Positions 44,395 to 53,074 of a stretch of 64,000 bases of DNA are shown here, in pieces; position 1 is the first letter of the stretch, and each line of letters starts with the position of its first letter. The position numbers and the translations under genes are program-made. Under the pieces are notes generated by a model. It worked only from the letters and a program-made list of their open reading frames with translations, was not told where the DNA came from and searched no databases. This DNA comes from an uncultured Dorea sp. GTDB taxonomy: Bacteria; Bacillota; Clostridia; Lachnospirales; Lachnospiraceae. The stretch lies in NCBI GenBank assembly GCA_910577685.1, contig CAJTOH010000002.1, positions 62,001 to 126,000 of the forward strand, given 5' to 3'.

Positions 44395-45087
44395 CTAAAC
44401 CAATCTCATCGGATTAATCTTAACGCCAGGCCCCATTGTGGAAGTAAGCGTCACGCTCCTTAAGAACTGACCCTTTACTGCTGCTGGTCTTGCCTTGATG
44501 ATTGCGTCAATAAGCGTCTGGAAGTTGTCCGTAATCTGCTCCTCTGTAAAGGATGCTTTTCCTAACGGCACATGGATAATATTTGTCTTGTCAAGTCTGT
44601 ACTCAATCTTACCGGCTTTGATATCCTGGATTGCCTTCGTCACGTCCATCGTTACCGTACCAGCCTTCGGGTTCGGCATCAGACCCTTTGGTCCAAGGAC
44701 ACGTCCAAGACGTCCAACAATACCCATCATATCCGGCGTAGCAACAACTACGTCAAACTCAAACCAGTTCTCATTCTGGATTTTCGGGATAAGCTCGTCC
44801 CCTCCAACGTAATCTGCTCCGGCAGCCTTCGCCTCCTCAGCCTTGGCATCCTTTGCAAATACCAGAATACGAACCTTCTTACCTGTACCGTGGGGAAGTA
44901 CAACCGCACCACGAATCTGCTGGTCAGCGTGACGTCCGTCACATCCGGTTCTGATATGAGCCTCGATTGTCTCATCGAATTTTGCTACTGCAGTCTTCTT
45001 AACTAATGATACTGCATCTGCAACGTCGTAGAGCGTTCCTCTGTCAATCGCTTTTGCAGCCTCAACATATTTCTTTCCTCTTTTCAT
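44395..45087 (-). CDS. rplA: 50S ribosomal protein L1
   Basis: Binds 23S rRNA at the L1 stalk and in many bacteria represses its own operon. The 230 residues have the expected start MKRGKKYVEAAKAIDRG, GTGKKVRILVFAKD, MMGIVGRLGRVLGPKGLMPNPKAGTV (partly quoted) and the C-terminal GPGVKINPMRLV. Last gene of the rpmG-secE-nusG-rplK-rplA operon; a terminator follows and no rplJ-rplL pair is present. Confidence 0.97.
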   Translation of the reverse strand: MKRGKKYVEAAKAIDRGTLYDVADAVSLVKKTAVAKFDETIEAHIRTGCDGRHADQQIRGAVVLPHGTGKKVRILVFAKDAKAEEAKAAGADYVGGDELIPKIQNENWFEFDVVVATPDMMGIVGRLGRVLGPKGLMPNPKAGTVTMDVTKAIQDIKAGKIEYRLDKTNIIHVPLGKASFTEEQITDNFQTLIDAIIKARPAAVKGQFLRSVTLTSTMGPGVKINPMRLV

Positions 45088-45171
45088 CTAAATAACCTCC
45101 TTGTGGTAATGTCGGGATAACCCTCCCACTTACTCGTTTACATTTATCAAAAGAATAATGAAGTTACGGCT

Positions 45172-45597
45172 CTACGCCTCAACCTTAACACCCATACTGC
45201 GGCAAGTACCTGCTACCATGCTCATGGCCGCCTCAACGGTCGCCGCGTTCAAATCCGGCATCTTTGTCTCCGCAATCTCTCTTAACTGAGCCTGTGTAAT
45301 CGTTGCAACCTTCGTCTTATTCGGTACGCCTGAACCAGACTTGATATTGCATGCCTTCTTAATCAAAACTGCTGCCGGCGGCGTCTTCGTGATAAAGCTG
45401 AAACTTCTGTCACTGTAAACGGTGATAACTACAGGAATAATCAGGTCCCCCTGATCTGCCGTTCTTGCGTTAAACTGCTTTGTAAACTCAACGATATTCA
45501 CACCATGCTGACCAAGAGCAGGTCCAACCGGTGGCGCCGGAGTTGCCTTTCCGGCAGGAATCTGTAACTTAATGTAACCTTCTACTTTTTTTGCCAT
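45172..45597 (-). CDS. rplK: 50S ribosomal protein L11
   Basis: Part of the GTPase-associated centre and needed for RelA activation. The 141 residues match length; motifs KLQIPAGKATPAPPVGPALGQHGV and the C-terminal GTCRSMGVKVE are present. It lies between nusG and rplA with leader spacing of about 55 and 85 bases. Confidence 0.97.
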   Translation of the reverse strand: MAKKVEGYIKLQIPAGKATPAPPVGPALGQHGVNIVEFTKQFNARTADQGDLIIPVVITVYSDRSFSFITKTPPAAVLIKKACNIKSGSGVPNKTKVATITQAQLREIAETKMPDLNAATVEAAMSMVAGTCRSMGVKVEA

Positions 45598-45653
45598 CTC
45601 AATTACCTCCTTGTGGTGATGTCGGGAAATAAATCCCTCCCACTGTTTTTGAT

Positions 45654-46169
45654 TTACAACTTCTTAACTTCTGCGAAACTGATTTCAACCGGTGTCTCGC
45701 GGCCGAACAGTTCAACATTGATTGTAAGACTCTGCTTCTGCAAGTTCATAGCCTGGATGACTCCAACGGTATCCGCCCACGCTCCGGCAATTACCCGAAC
45801 CGTATCGCCCTCCGCAAAATCAACCATAATATCCTCTCGCTGAATCCCCAGCGGAGCCATCTCCGCATCTGTAAGCGGAATCGGCTTAGAGCCCGGCCCA
45901 ACAAAGCCCGTGACGCCTCTGGTGTTCCGCACTACATACCACGTATCATCATTCATAATCATATGAATCAGTACATAACCGGGGAACATTTTCTTCTGCG
46001 CCGCCTTCTGAACACCGTTCTTAAGTTCCACCACATCCTGCATAGGAACCCTCACTTCAAGGATTTGCTCTTCCAGATGCCTGTTCTCAATCGTCTTATC
46101 AATGTTGGCTTTCACTTTGTTCTCATACCCGGAATAGGTATGCACTACATACCATTTTGCCTCTGACAT
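45654..46169 (-). CDS. nusG: Transcription termination/antitermination factor NusG
   Basis: Binds the clamp of RNA polymerase and couples to ribosomes or Rho. The 171 residues show an NGN domain starting KWYVVHTYSGYENKVKANI, with PGYVLIHMIMNDDTWYVVRNT, and a KOW domain EGDTVRVIAGAWADTVGVI. Located in the classic secE-nusG-rplK order. Confidence 0.97.
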   Translation of the reverse strand: MSEAKWYVVHTYSGYENKVKANIDKTIENRHLEEQILEVRVPMQDVVELKNGVQKAAQKKMFPGYVLIHMIMNDDTWYVVRNTRGVTGFVGPGSKPIPLTDAEMAPLGIQREDIMVDFAEGDTVRVIAGAWADTVGVIQAMNLQKQSLTINVELFGRETPVEISFAEVKKL

Positions 46170-46202
46170 AAACTCACCTTTCTTGCCTGCAGATTATCAG
46201 TT

Positions 46203-46394
46203 CTATCTTACCAATAAATCTACTCCGTACTGGGCGATAAAGTCAACGATTGCAATAACCGCTCCCAATATTACGGATACAGAAACAACTGCTGCCGTCT
46301 GTTTTGCTACTGTCATCTTGTCTGGCCAAATGATTTTCTTAAATTCTCTGTTAAGACCCTTGAACCAGCTTTTCTTCTGCGTCTTTTCGCTCAT
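46203..46394 (-). CDS. secE: Preprotein translocase subunit SecE
   Basis: Essential small subunit of the SecYEG channel. Start at 46394 (MSEKTQKKSWFKG), 8 bases after AAAGGAG; an upstream GTG would be too close to that site. The 63-residue protein has the conserved amphipathic part GLNREFKKIIWPDKMTVAKQT and one transmembrane segment. Confidence 0.95.
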   Translation of the reverse strand: MSEKTQKKSWFKGLNREFKKIIWPDKMTVAKQTAAVVSVSVILGAVIAIVDFIAQYGVDLLVR

Positions 46395-46416
46395 GACAAC
46401 CACTCCTTTACGGCGA

Positions 46417-46566
46417 CTACTTCGTTTCCTTATGCAATGTGTGTGATTTGCAGAACTTGCAATACTTCTTCGTCTCCATACGCTCAGGATGAGATTTCTT
46501 ATCCTTCGTCATGTTGTAGTTACGCTGCTTGCATTCTGTACATTCCAATGTGATTCTTGTACGCAC
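46417..46566 (-). CDS. rpmG: 50S ribosomal protein L33 (zinc-binding, C+ form)
   Basis: The 49-residue product begins with a GTG codon after GAGGTGG: MRTRITLECTECKQRNYNMT, later KYCKFCKSHTLHKETK. Four cysteines in two CxxC pairs mark the zinc-containing paralogue. It is the first gene of the secE-nusG operon, as usual in Firmicutes. It is too short for standard ORF cut-offs and easily missed. Confidence 0.95.
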   Translation of the reverse strand: MRTRITLECTECKQRNYNMTKDKKSHPERMETKKYCKFCKSHTLHKETK

Positions 46567-46674
46567 AACTTCCACCTCGCTTTACGTTTTTTCATTGACG
46601 TGTTACCATGGTAGCTTGCGAGGCTACCCAAATATTTAGGCATAAAAAAAAGACCTACTTCCATTCGCTAGGAT

Positions 46675-46703
46675 AGCTTACCACAAAAAATGAGGAAATG
46701 CAA
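46675..46703 (-). promoter_or_regulatory. Probable promoter of the rpmG-secE-nusG-rplKA operon
   Basis: TTGCAT (46698-46703), 17 bases, TAAGCT (46675-46680) on the minus strand; the -10 is weak. A GGTAGC/GCTACC hairpin (about 46610-46628) lies in the leader. Confidence 0.45.
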
Positions 46704-46742
46704 GTCCTTCTATGAATTTTCGTACATTTTTCGCAGTCAGGA

Positions 46743-46884
46743 ATTACTGTTCACTCCGTGACCAGCAACACGCTCCGCGATGCACAGAAATCGCAAAATG
46801 ATGCGATTTCGCGCTGGAAAACTCGGGATTTCCGCACAAAATGTGCGGAAACACCTCGCGGAATAGTGGCGTGCGAACAGTAAC
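46743..46884 (+). mobile_element. MITE-like palindromic element, copy B
   Basis: Nearly identical over its full length to copy A at 42892-43033 (a handful of differences seen), with ends ATTACTGTTCAC / GCGAACAGTAAC and the same two internal hairpins. No clear target duplication remains. Same orientation as copy A. With the flanking promoters it fills the 480-base gene-free stretch between rpmG and cysK. Confidence 0.85.
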
Positions 46885-46950
46885 TATCAGAAATCCTAAA
46901 GACTGAACCATTACCATTTTCACCTCCGGACAGTTGTCGGCATATTTTAC

Positions 46951-46979
46951 TGTACACAACATTTTTTCTCTAGTATAAT
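46951..46979 (+). promoter_or_regulatory. Probable promoter of cysK
   Basis: TGTACA (46951-46956), 17 bases, TATAAT (46974-46979). The -35 departs from consensus. Confidence 0.6.
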
Positions 46980-47046
46980 ATGTCTGTAAATATCTGCAAA
47001 ACAACAGACAAACAACAGTATGAATGAAAGTTGAGGTATATTTAAT

Positions 47047-47973
47047 ATGATTTATAAAAATGTGTTGGAGGCCATGGGACACACTCCCATAATACAGTTG
47101 AATCGAATGGTCGGACCCGACTGCGCAAGGGTGCTGGTAAAATTCGAGGGCCTGAACGTAGGCGGTTCAGTCAAGACAAGGACCGCCTACAGCATGATTT
47201 GTAAGGCTGAGGAAGACGGCATCTTAAAAGAAGACTCCATAATCGTAGAGCCCACCAGCGGCAATCAGGGAATCGGACTTGCGCTTGTAGGGGCAGTGAA
47301 AGGGTATGAGACAATCATAATTATGCCCGATTCCGTCAGCCAGGAAAGACGTTACCTTGTAGAACATTACGGCGCGAAAGTCATTCTGGTACATGACGCC
47401 GGAAACATTGGCGACTGTATCAATGAATGTGTCAAAACCGCCGGCCGTATGGCAGAAGAGAACCCCAAAGTATTCGTACCCCAGCAGTTTGAGAACGAAG
47501 CGAATCCCATGGTACACCGCCAGCATACAGGCCGTGAGATTTTAGAGCAGGTAGAAGGCCCCATCGACGGCTTCTGTTCCGGTATCGGAACCGGCGGAAC
47601 CATCACCGGCATAGGAGAAACCTTAAAAGCCGCCAACCCTGATATGACAATCTGGGCAATCGAGCCGGAAAATGCGGCAATCCTTGCGGGCGGTACAATC
47701 GGCACCCACATTCAGATGGGAATCGGAGACGGAGTGATTCCAAAAGTCCTGAACCAGCATATCTATGACGATATTGTAATTGTGACGGATGAAGAAGCCC
47801 TGCAGACTGCCAAAGAGCTTGCACGGCAGGAAGGACTGATGTGCGGAATTTCCAGCGGGACAAACGTGGCCGCCGCCCTTAAAATGGCTAAGAAGCTTGG
47901 AAAAGGAAAGACGGTCGTGACCCTGCTTCCGGATACGGCAGAGAGATATTTTTCAACGCCCTTGTTCGGATAA
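47047..47973 (+). CDS. cysK: Cysteine synthase (O-acetylserine sulfhydrylase)
   Basis: PLP enzyme that makes cysteine from O-acetylserine and sulfide. The 308 residues contain the PLP lysine in GGSVKTRTAY (about 43), the substrate loop PTSGNQGIGLALVG, the phosphate cup GIGTGGTITGIGE and the C-terminal SSGTNVAAAL. GGSVKTR replaces the more common GGSVKDR, a mild deviation. Stand-alone gene with its own promoter and terminator; no serine acetyltransferase nearby. A related beta-replacing activity (for example cystathionine beta-synthase-like) cannot be excluded. Confidence 0.9.
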   Translation: MIYKNVLEAMGHTPIIQLNRMVGPDCARVLVKFEGLNVGGSVKTRTAYSMICKAEEDGILKEDSIIVEPTSGNQGIGLALVGAVKGYETIIIMPDSVSQERRYLVEHYGAKVILVHDAGNIGDCINECVKTAGRMAEENPKVFVPQQFENEANPMVHRQHTGREILEQVEGPIDGFCSGIGTGGTITGIGETLKAANPDMTIWAIEPENAAILAGGTIGTHIQMGIGDGVIPKVLNQHIYDDIVIVTDEEALQTAKELARQEGLMCGISSGTNVAAALKMAKKLGKGKTVVTLLPDTAERYFSTPLFG

Positions 47974-48005
47974 AAAATGGGGTTGCTGCAACAGCCCCAT
48001 TTTTT
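47972..48005 (+). terminator. Terminator of cysK
   Basis: AAAAAATGGGG / CCCCATTTTTT symmetrical stem around TTGCTGCAACAG; can also end transcription from the minus strand. Confidence 0.88.
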
Positions 48006-48029
48006 ACGCCTTCACATGAACCAATGATT

Positions 48030-48600
48030 CTAATATTTTTTTGCAGCCTTATATGTATAAAAAATATTGATAGGAAGGGAAATCAGCAGGACGCCCAAAT
48101 ACCCCAAAACGCCGGCTTTTTTCCCATGTCGTCTCGTTTTTCATACTCCACTGAGTCCTCAGCCCGATGACAGAGTTCATGCCAAGCTTCGGCATAAGAC
48201 TTCCAATCACAATCATGAATATACCGAAAAGGCCGAAAACAAGCTGATATATATCAATGAAAACAGCAGACAAATCTTCTGCTTTTATAAAATCAATATA
48301 CAAAAAATAACCTGTCACGGCATTGAAAATGAAAAGGAAAAAAATACCTGTAATTATACAAACTTTTTCTTGATTACTTTCTCGATTATCAGAAAACTTT
48401 GAGATTCCAAGCATAATCAAGCCAAAGATAATCGTAACCGCCGGAAAAATAAGCGTTTCGTACTTGCTGCCCCAGCGGGTCACTTGGTTATCCATATCAA
48501 AATGAGTAGGAATTTGCTCAGGCAAAAACACCAACGCCGCCAGAGTTACAGGCAAAGGCAAAAACATAAAAAAATAGAAAAGGATTTTGGGGATTTTCAT
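48030..48600 (-). pseudogene. SdpI/DUF1648-family membrane protein, probably frameshifted near the 3' end
   Basis: SdpI-type immunity or sensor proteins have a DUF1648 domain and several helices. Here the start MKIPKILFYFFMFLPLPVTL, the DUF1648 motif IPTHFDMDNQVTRWGSK and the SdpI motif GMNSVIGLRTQWSMKNETTWEKSRRFG are intact. After RRFG the frame runs into a non-hydrophobic tail and stops at 48049. Shifting frame at the C4 run (48102-48105) continues as GYLGVLLISLPINIFYTYK and stops at 48030, restoring the final membrane helix. A sequencing error or a true mutation are both possible. GAGAGGAG precedes the ATG. Confidence 0.65.
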
Positions 48601-48672
48601 GATTGACTCCTCTCAAACCGGAAGCAACCCATACCTTTGCAAGGCGGCCGGATAAGGCGGCGGCCAGCAAAT

Positions 48673-48717
48673 AAAAAACCGCCCTTGTCTCAGCCCGCAA
48701 AGGCAAAAACAAGGGCA
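48673..48717 (-). terminator. Terminator after the aminotransferase gene
   Basis: GCCCTTGT / ACAAGGGC stem followed by GGTTTTTT on the minus strand. Confidence 0.8.
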
Positions 48718-48736
48718 GACAGATAATGTTTGAATA

Positions 48737-50020
48737 TCAAGCGTTCAACAGCTTCTCAATACTTACCAGCTTCACACTAAGAACAAAAATCTTAGAAGCA
48801 ACCTCCAACTCATCAACCGTTGGGAAGGACGGCGCAATACGGATATTGCAATCTTTCGGGTCCTTCCCATATGGATAAGTGGCCCCGGCATCCGTCATCA
48901 CAAGCCCAGCCTCTTTTGCTTTGGCCACAATCGCCTTGGCGCAGCCCTCCATAGAATCAAAGGAAATAAAATATCCGCCAAGAGGCTTCGTCCATGTTCC
49001 GATGCCCAGCCCCCCAAGCTCCTTGGTCAACACCTCGTCTACCTTCTCGAACTTAGGACGCAGGATTGCCGCATGCTTTCTCATATGCTCATAGACACCC
49101 AGCATATCCTTAAAATAGCGCACATGCCTAAGCTGGTTCAGCTTATCGTGTCCAATAGTCTGAAACTTCATATAACGCCTTGCATCCTCCAGATTCCCCC
49201 TGGACGCTGCCAGCGCCGCAATTCCGGACCCGGGGAAAGACACCTTCGACGTAGAAATAAACTTAATCACAATATCCGGATTCCCGACTTTGATACACTC
49301 ATTCAAAAGCTCCAGAACAACGACCCGCTTGTCGTCATACAGATGATGAATGGAGTAGGCATTATCCCAGAAAATACGGAAGTCCGCAGCCGCCGGCTTA
49401 AGCCTCGCAAAACGTCTGACCGTCTCATCCGAATAGGAAATACCCGTGGGATTGGAATATTTCGGCACACACCAGATTCCCTTAATCAACGGGTCTTTCG
49501 CAACCAACTCCTCCACCATATCCATGTCCGGCCCAGTCTCAAGAAGAGGGACGTTAATCATCTCTATTCCAAAAAATTCCGTGATTGCAAAATGACGGTC
49601 ATACCCCGGCACAGGGCACAAAAACTTCACATGGTCCAGCTTCCCCCAAGGGGTACTCCCCATAAAACCATGGGTCATAGCCCGTGACACGGTATCAAAC
49701 ATAACATTCAGACTGGAATTTCCATATATAATTACACTGCGCTCCGGAACCTCCGACAAATCAGCCAGCAGCTTCCTGGCGTCGCTGATTCCGTCAAGAA
49801 CACCGTAATTCCGGCAGTCTACTCCATCCGAGCTAACCAAATCCGAATCACTGGTCAGGACGTCCATCATCCCGATTCCAATATCAAGCTGCGCCTTCGA
49901 AGGCTTACCGCGGGACATATCCAGATGCATCCCCTTCTTTTTAATTTCCTCAAACTGCTTTTCAAGGTCACTTTTCAGGTTCATTAACTTCTCTTTGCTC
50001 AACTTGCTGTACGGTGCCAT
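48737..50020 (-). CDS. Aminotransferase of the MocR-like aspartate aminotransferase family (PF12897 type)
   Basis: PLP fold-type I aminotransferase of 427 residues; start at 50020 (MAPYSKLSKEKLMNLK) 7 bases after AAGGGAG. Visible motifs: MSRGKPSKAQLDI near the N-terminus, YGNSSLNVMFD, CPVPGYDRHFAI, PKYSNPTGISYS, WDNAYSIHHLY and the PLP-binding lysine in ISTSKVSFPGSGIAALA. The family lacks the DNA-binding domain of true MocR regulators and is annotated as aspartate aminotransferase; substrate is otherwise unproven. Monocistronic. Confidence 0.88.
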   Translation of the reverse strand: MAPYSKLSKEKLMNLKSDLEKQFEEIKKKGMHLDMSRGKPSKAQLDIGIGMMDVLTSDSDLVSSDGVDCRNYGVLDGISDARKLLADLSEVPERSVIIYGNSSLNVMFDTVSRAMTHGFMGSTPWGKLDHVKFLCPVPGYDRHFAITEFFGIEMINVPLLETGPDMDMVEELVAKDPLIKGIWCVPKYSNPTGISYSDETVRRFARLKPAAADFRIFWDNAYSIHHLYDDKRVVVLELLNECIKVGNPDIVIKFISTSKVSFPGSGIAALAASRGNLEDARRYMKFQTIGHDKLNQLRHVRYFKDMLGVYEHMRKHAAILRPKFEKVDEVLTKELGGLGIGTWTKPLGGYFISFDSMEGCAKAIVAKAKEAGLVMTDAGATYPYGKDPKDCNIRIAPSFPTVDELEVASKIFVLSVKLVSIEKLLNA

Positions 50021-50295
50021 ATCGAAACTCCCTTCTGTTTTCATTGAAATCTAAATAAAAACCAGCTATATACAGTCTCCCTGTAACAACTATATGCTAT
50101 TTTACGAACAATCTTTCAAAAAGTCAAGACCCATTTTGAATTTCAATACTATTTTTCTTTCATTTATCTCAAGTTTCACTTGTATAACTAGCGCTTCGCC
50201 AACACAAAATGCAATTTATATCGTTAAATCCTGCATTTTAATCCATTTTCCTTTCCAATTTCATTCTCCATATCAAAAAGCTTTCTTAAACTTTC

Positions 50296-51435
50296 TTATC
50301 CTATATCCTGCTTAAGCAGCTCAAACCGAAGCAAAACCGGATTATGGTCGCTATATCCAAAATCCGTATCCACATTCATCGCCGTCGCCTTCACATTATC
50401 AGACACCAGAAAACCGTCCACTACCGTCGTAAAATTCACTCCCTTGGTATAGGGGATATCCGCCCCGCGGCAGGTAGGCACCTCAAGCTCATTCTCCGCC
50501 CGTACAATAGAGATTCCCTCTCCCATTTCCTCCTGAGTCAAGATGGACACCCATGCAGGATACTTCTGTTCTGACGGAAAGCCTTTCGCCGCCGCTTCCC
50601 CCAGCGCATGGTTGAAATCTCCCCCGACAATCACATAATTCCCTGCCCTGTACTCCTCTTCCATCACGGAATTTAACATATCCAACTGTCGGGCACGAAT
50701 CCGGCCGCCCTCGTCATAGGCCGACATATGGCTATTGATAAGCACCAGCTCCTTCCCCTCCTCAACCGGCAGACGCATGACGGCAAAGCACCTATCCAAA
50801 TCAGTAAATTTCGTGACAAAACTATCGTCCACAGGATAACTTCTGCGCTCCGCCTCCCCAATCTCGTAACGGCTAAGGTTCAGAAGCCCCGCCTCCACAG
50901 CACCGTGAGGGTCAGAAAAAGGATAGAAAAGATAAGCCGAGTGAAAATTATTCGCAAATACATTTCCATAGTCAGAAAACCGGCTTTTCAGCAGCTCAAG
51001 CTGGTTGATATGGAAGCTCCTGTCAGCGTCCACGTCTACCTCCTGAAGCAAAATAAAATCCGCTTTCAACTTTTCAAGCTCCGAAGCCGCGCCCTTTGTG
51101 TTCCCTTCCACGGACTCCCTGCTAACGGCCTTGCCGTATTTCCCCGCCGTCGCCGTTCCATCCGCCATCTCGCCGGTATCCATGAAAAAACTATAATCCG
51201 GCCCGTAAGCGCCGAAACCAATGTTGTAGGTTACGGCAGTATAAGTCTCTCCCGTTTTCAACGACTTCTTCTGGTTATTCTCCGCCTCCAATACGGCATG
51301 GTCCTCAATCCGGTAATAATTCGCCTGCATATAGATTACATAGCCCACTATGCAAATAACACAGAGCAGTATAAGCCCCGACAATATTTTTACAACCACA
51401 GATACCTTTTTTCGATTCCTCCGGCTATCTTCCAT
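50296..51435 (-). CDS. Membrane-anchored endonuclease/exonuclease/phosphatase-family protein
   Basis: 379 residues with an N-terminal signal-anchor (about 14-34, ILSGLILLCVICIVGYVIYM) and an EEP domain. Catalytic-type motifs: YNIGFG, LQEVD (Glu for metal), NSHMSAYD, VGGDFNHAL and the final SDHNPVLLRF (Asp-His pair). The enzyme should face outside. Members act on nucleic acids, phosphoinositides or sphingomyelin; the substrate here is unknown. GGGAGG site and a good promoter precede it. Confidence 0.88.
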   Translation of the reverse strand: MEDSRRNRKKVSVVVKILSGLILLCVICIVGYVIYMQANYYRIEDHAVLEAENNQKKSLKTGETYTAVTYNIGFGAYGPDYSFFMDTGEMADGTATAGKYGKAVSRESVEGNTKGAASELEKLKADFILLQEVDVDADRSFHINQLELLKSRFSDYGNVFANNFHSAYLFYPFSDPHGAVEAGLLNLSRYEIGEAERRSYPVDDSFVTKFTDLDRCFAVMRLPVEEGKELVLINSHMSAYDEGGRIRARQLDMLNSVMEEEYRAGNYVIVGGDFNHALGEAAAKGFPSEQKYPAWVSILTQEEMGEGISIVRAENELEVPTCRGADIPYTKGVNFTTVVDGFLVSDNVKATAMNVDTDFGYSDHNPVLLRFELLKQDIG

Positions 51436-51482
51436 AACTTCACGCCTCCCATATTTATTTAAGCCCAGATTATTTTGTTCAT

Positions 51483-51511
51483 AGTATACTTAGAATCTTG
51501 GGAAATAGCAA
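51483..51511 (-). promoter_or_regulatory. Promoter of the EEP-family gene
   Basis: TTGCTA (51506-51511), 17 bases, TATACT (51483-51488) on the minus strand. The rest of the 319-base gap (51436-51754) has no convincing gene. Confidence 0.7.
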
Positions 51512-51740
51512 CCAAATTCTCCAATACAAGAAAACCTCTTGAATCAGCCAAATTTGCAAACGGCAGTTCATTTGTACATACATTTGCCAGAGTAATCCTG
51601 AAAAAGATACGAAAGATACATGACTTTCCGAAGTATACGACATACGAAGCATAAGAAGCAAAATTAGAGACAAAGACGCGCACAGAAAGAACAGTTCATG
51701 GAATATCGCCGCCGATTTCCTTGTGGATAAAAAGTTTTTA

Positions 51741-51769
51741 AAAAACTCTCAACGTCATTGAGAGTTTTT
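51741..51769 (-). terminator. Terminator overlapping the 3' end of the DUF1016 gene
   Basis: AAAAACTCTCAA / TTGAGAGTTTTT perfect stem with a 5-base loop; its upstream arm is part of the coding sequence. Confidence 0.85.
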
Positions 51770-52762
51770 ATCCTCATCTACCATTACCGTTAATTCCTCA
51801 AGCTTTTTTTGTAAGATTTCCTTGCTGATTAGTTTTGTCCGGTATTCGGAAATCATGGTTGGACTCATGTTCCGGCTCAGGGCATATTCAACAACCTCCT
51901 CGTCCTTACTCTTGCAAAGAATAATGCCAACGCTGGGATTTTCATTGGGCTTCTTTACATCCCTATCCAGCGCTTCAAGATAAAACTGCATTTTTCCAAG
52001 GTATTCCGGTTTGAAATCGTCAATTTTCAACTCAATCGCGACAAGGCATTGCAGTTCCCTATGAAAAAAGATTAGGTCAGTATAATAATCATTCTTCCCT
52101 ACTTGTAGATGATATTCTTCCCCCATAAAAATAAAATCTCTGCCAAATTCCAGCAGGAATTTTTTCATATTCTTCAAAATGGCCTTTTTTAAATCATTTT
52201 CCTTATAAAACTCCGGCAGGTCTAAAAACTCCAGCATATACATGTCCCTGATTATGTCCGTAGAAGCGGCTTGGGATACGGCGGAAGGAGCCTTGCCGTC
52301 CGACAGCATCAAACGCTCGTAATATCCGCTGTCAATCTGCCGTTCCAGTTCCTTTGCCTTATACTTTTCCCGGGAGGCCAGCTTCAAATAGAATAACCGC
52401 TCTGCATCTGATTTTGTCTTTGACATGATATGCAGATTATTTGACCACGTATTCTCCCTTAGCAGAGTTCCTAACTCCGGTTTGTCACAATAGGTTTCAA
52501 AGAACTGCTTCATACGCCATATATTCTGCGGGGAATAACCTCTGATTCCCGGCTCCTGCAACAGAATGTATTCGGAAAGCGCCTTCACAGTAGAACGTCC
52601 CCACCCCTCCTGTATAGCCTTACGGGAAACAAATTCTCCAATCCCCCAATAAAGGTCAATCATTGTAACATTCACCTGATAGGCAGCTTTCTGGCGGGCA
52701 TCTGCTATCATTTTCAAAATGGTATTAAAATCACTTTGATAGTTTAAACTTAAATCGTCCAT
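51755..52762 (-). CDS. DUF1016 / YhcG-family PDDEXK nuclease
   Basis: 335 residues. The N-terminal DUF1016 helical domain (about 10-160) has VNVTMIDLYWGIGEFVSRKAIQ, GRSTVKALSEYI and FSPQNIWRMKQFFETY-type sequence (here GYSPQNIWRMKQFFE). The C-terminal PDDEXK nuclease core is intact: FIFMGEEYHLQVGKNDYYTDLIFFHRELQ with catalytic Asp, then VAIELKIDDFKPEYLGKMQFYLEALD (E-x-K). YhcG-like proteins are found on mobile and defence islands, often beside restriction-modification genes; none is seen here. It acts alone between an EEP-family gene and a WYL regulator. Confidence 0.92.
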   Translation of the reverse strand: MDDLSLNYQSDFNTILKMIADARQKAAYQVNVTMIDLYWGIGEFVSRKAIQEGWGRSTVKALSEYILLQEPGIRGYSPQNIWRMKQFFETYCDKPELGTLLRENTWSNNLHIMSKTKSDAERLFYLKLASREKYKAKELERQIDSGYYERLMLSDGKAPSAVSQAASTDIIRDMYMLEFLDLPEFYKENDLKKAILKNMKKFLLEFGRDFIFMGEEYHLQVGKNDYYTDLIFFHRELQCLVAIELKIDDFKPEYLGKMQFYLEALDRDVKKPNENPSVGIILCKSKDEEVVEYALSRNMSPTMISEYRTKLISKEILQKKLEELTVMVDEDKNSQ

Positions 52763-52970
52763 ATATTTCCCTCGTTCCGATAGTCTGCTTGGGTAATTAT
52801 ATCATGGAATTTGTTCAGGATGAAGATGTATTTTTCCATTCAGGAAATATTACACCAGTTTATTTAAATTATAATGCCTTAATGTTACGAAATACTCCAT
52901 ACAACCGAAGACAAAAGTATAAATCATTTTTACCAGCTAGAAAGACTGTTTTGTTAGCGATAATAAAAAA
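52763..52970. other. Intergenic stretch upstream of the DUF1016 gene
   Basis: AT-rich, contains a GAGGGA ribosome binding site for the nuclease gene at its edge; no clear promoter or gene was recognised. The palindromic repeat at 52971-53067 follows. Confidence 0.5.
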
Positions 52971-53067
52971 GGCTGTCGCAATAAGCCGGATGATTACAAG
53001 ATATATCAGAAGGTAGTTTCTAGAAAATACTATATCTTGTAGATTTTATCCTTAATGCGACAGCCCC
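52971..53067 (-). repeat. Palindromic repeat family 2, copy A (97 bp)
   Basis: Ends GGCTGTCGCAATAAG / CTTAATGCGACAGCC, an inner stem ACAAGATAT/ATATCTTGT and a central TTTCTAGAAA palindrome; the whole element folds as one long hairpin. A second, inverted copy lies at 63432-63530. On the minus strand it ends with a T run right after the WYL gene, so it can serve as terminator. Confidence 0.85.
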
Positions 53068-53074
53068 ATCCCCT

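Noticed and set aside
51459..51683. Frame of 74 codons upstream of the EEP-family gene
   Set aside because: No ribosome binding site, and its end contains the promoter of the downstream gene; a decayed gene fragment is possible but not supported.
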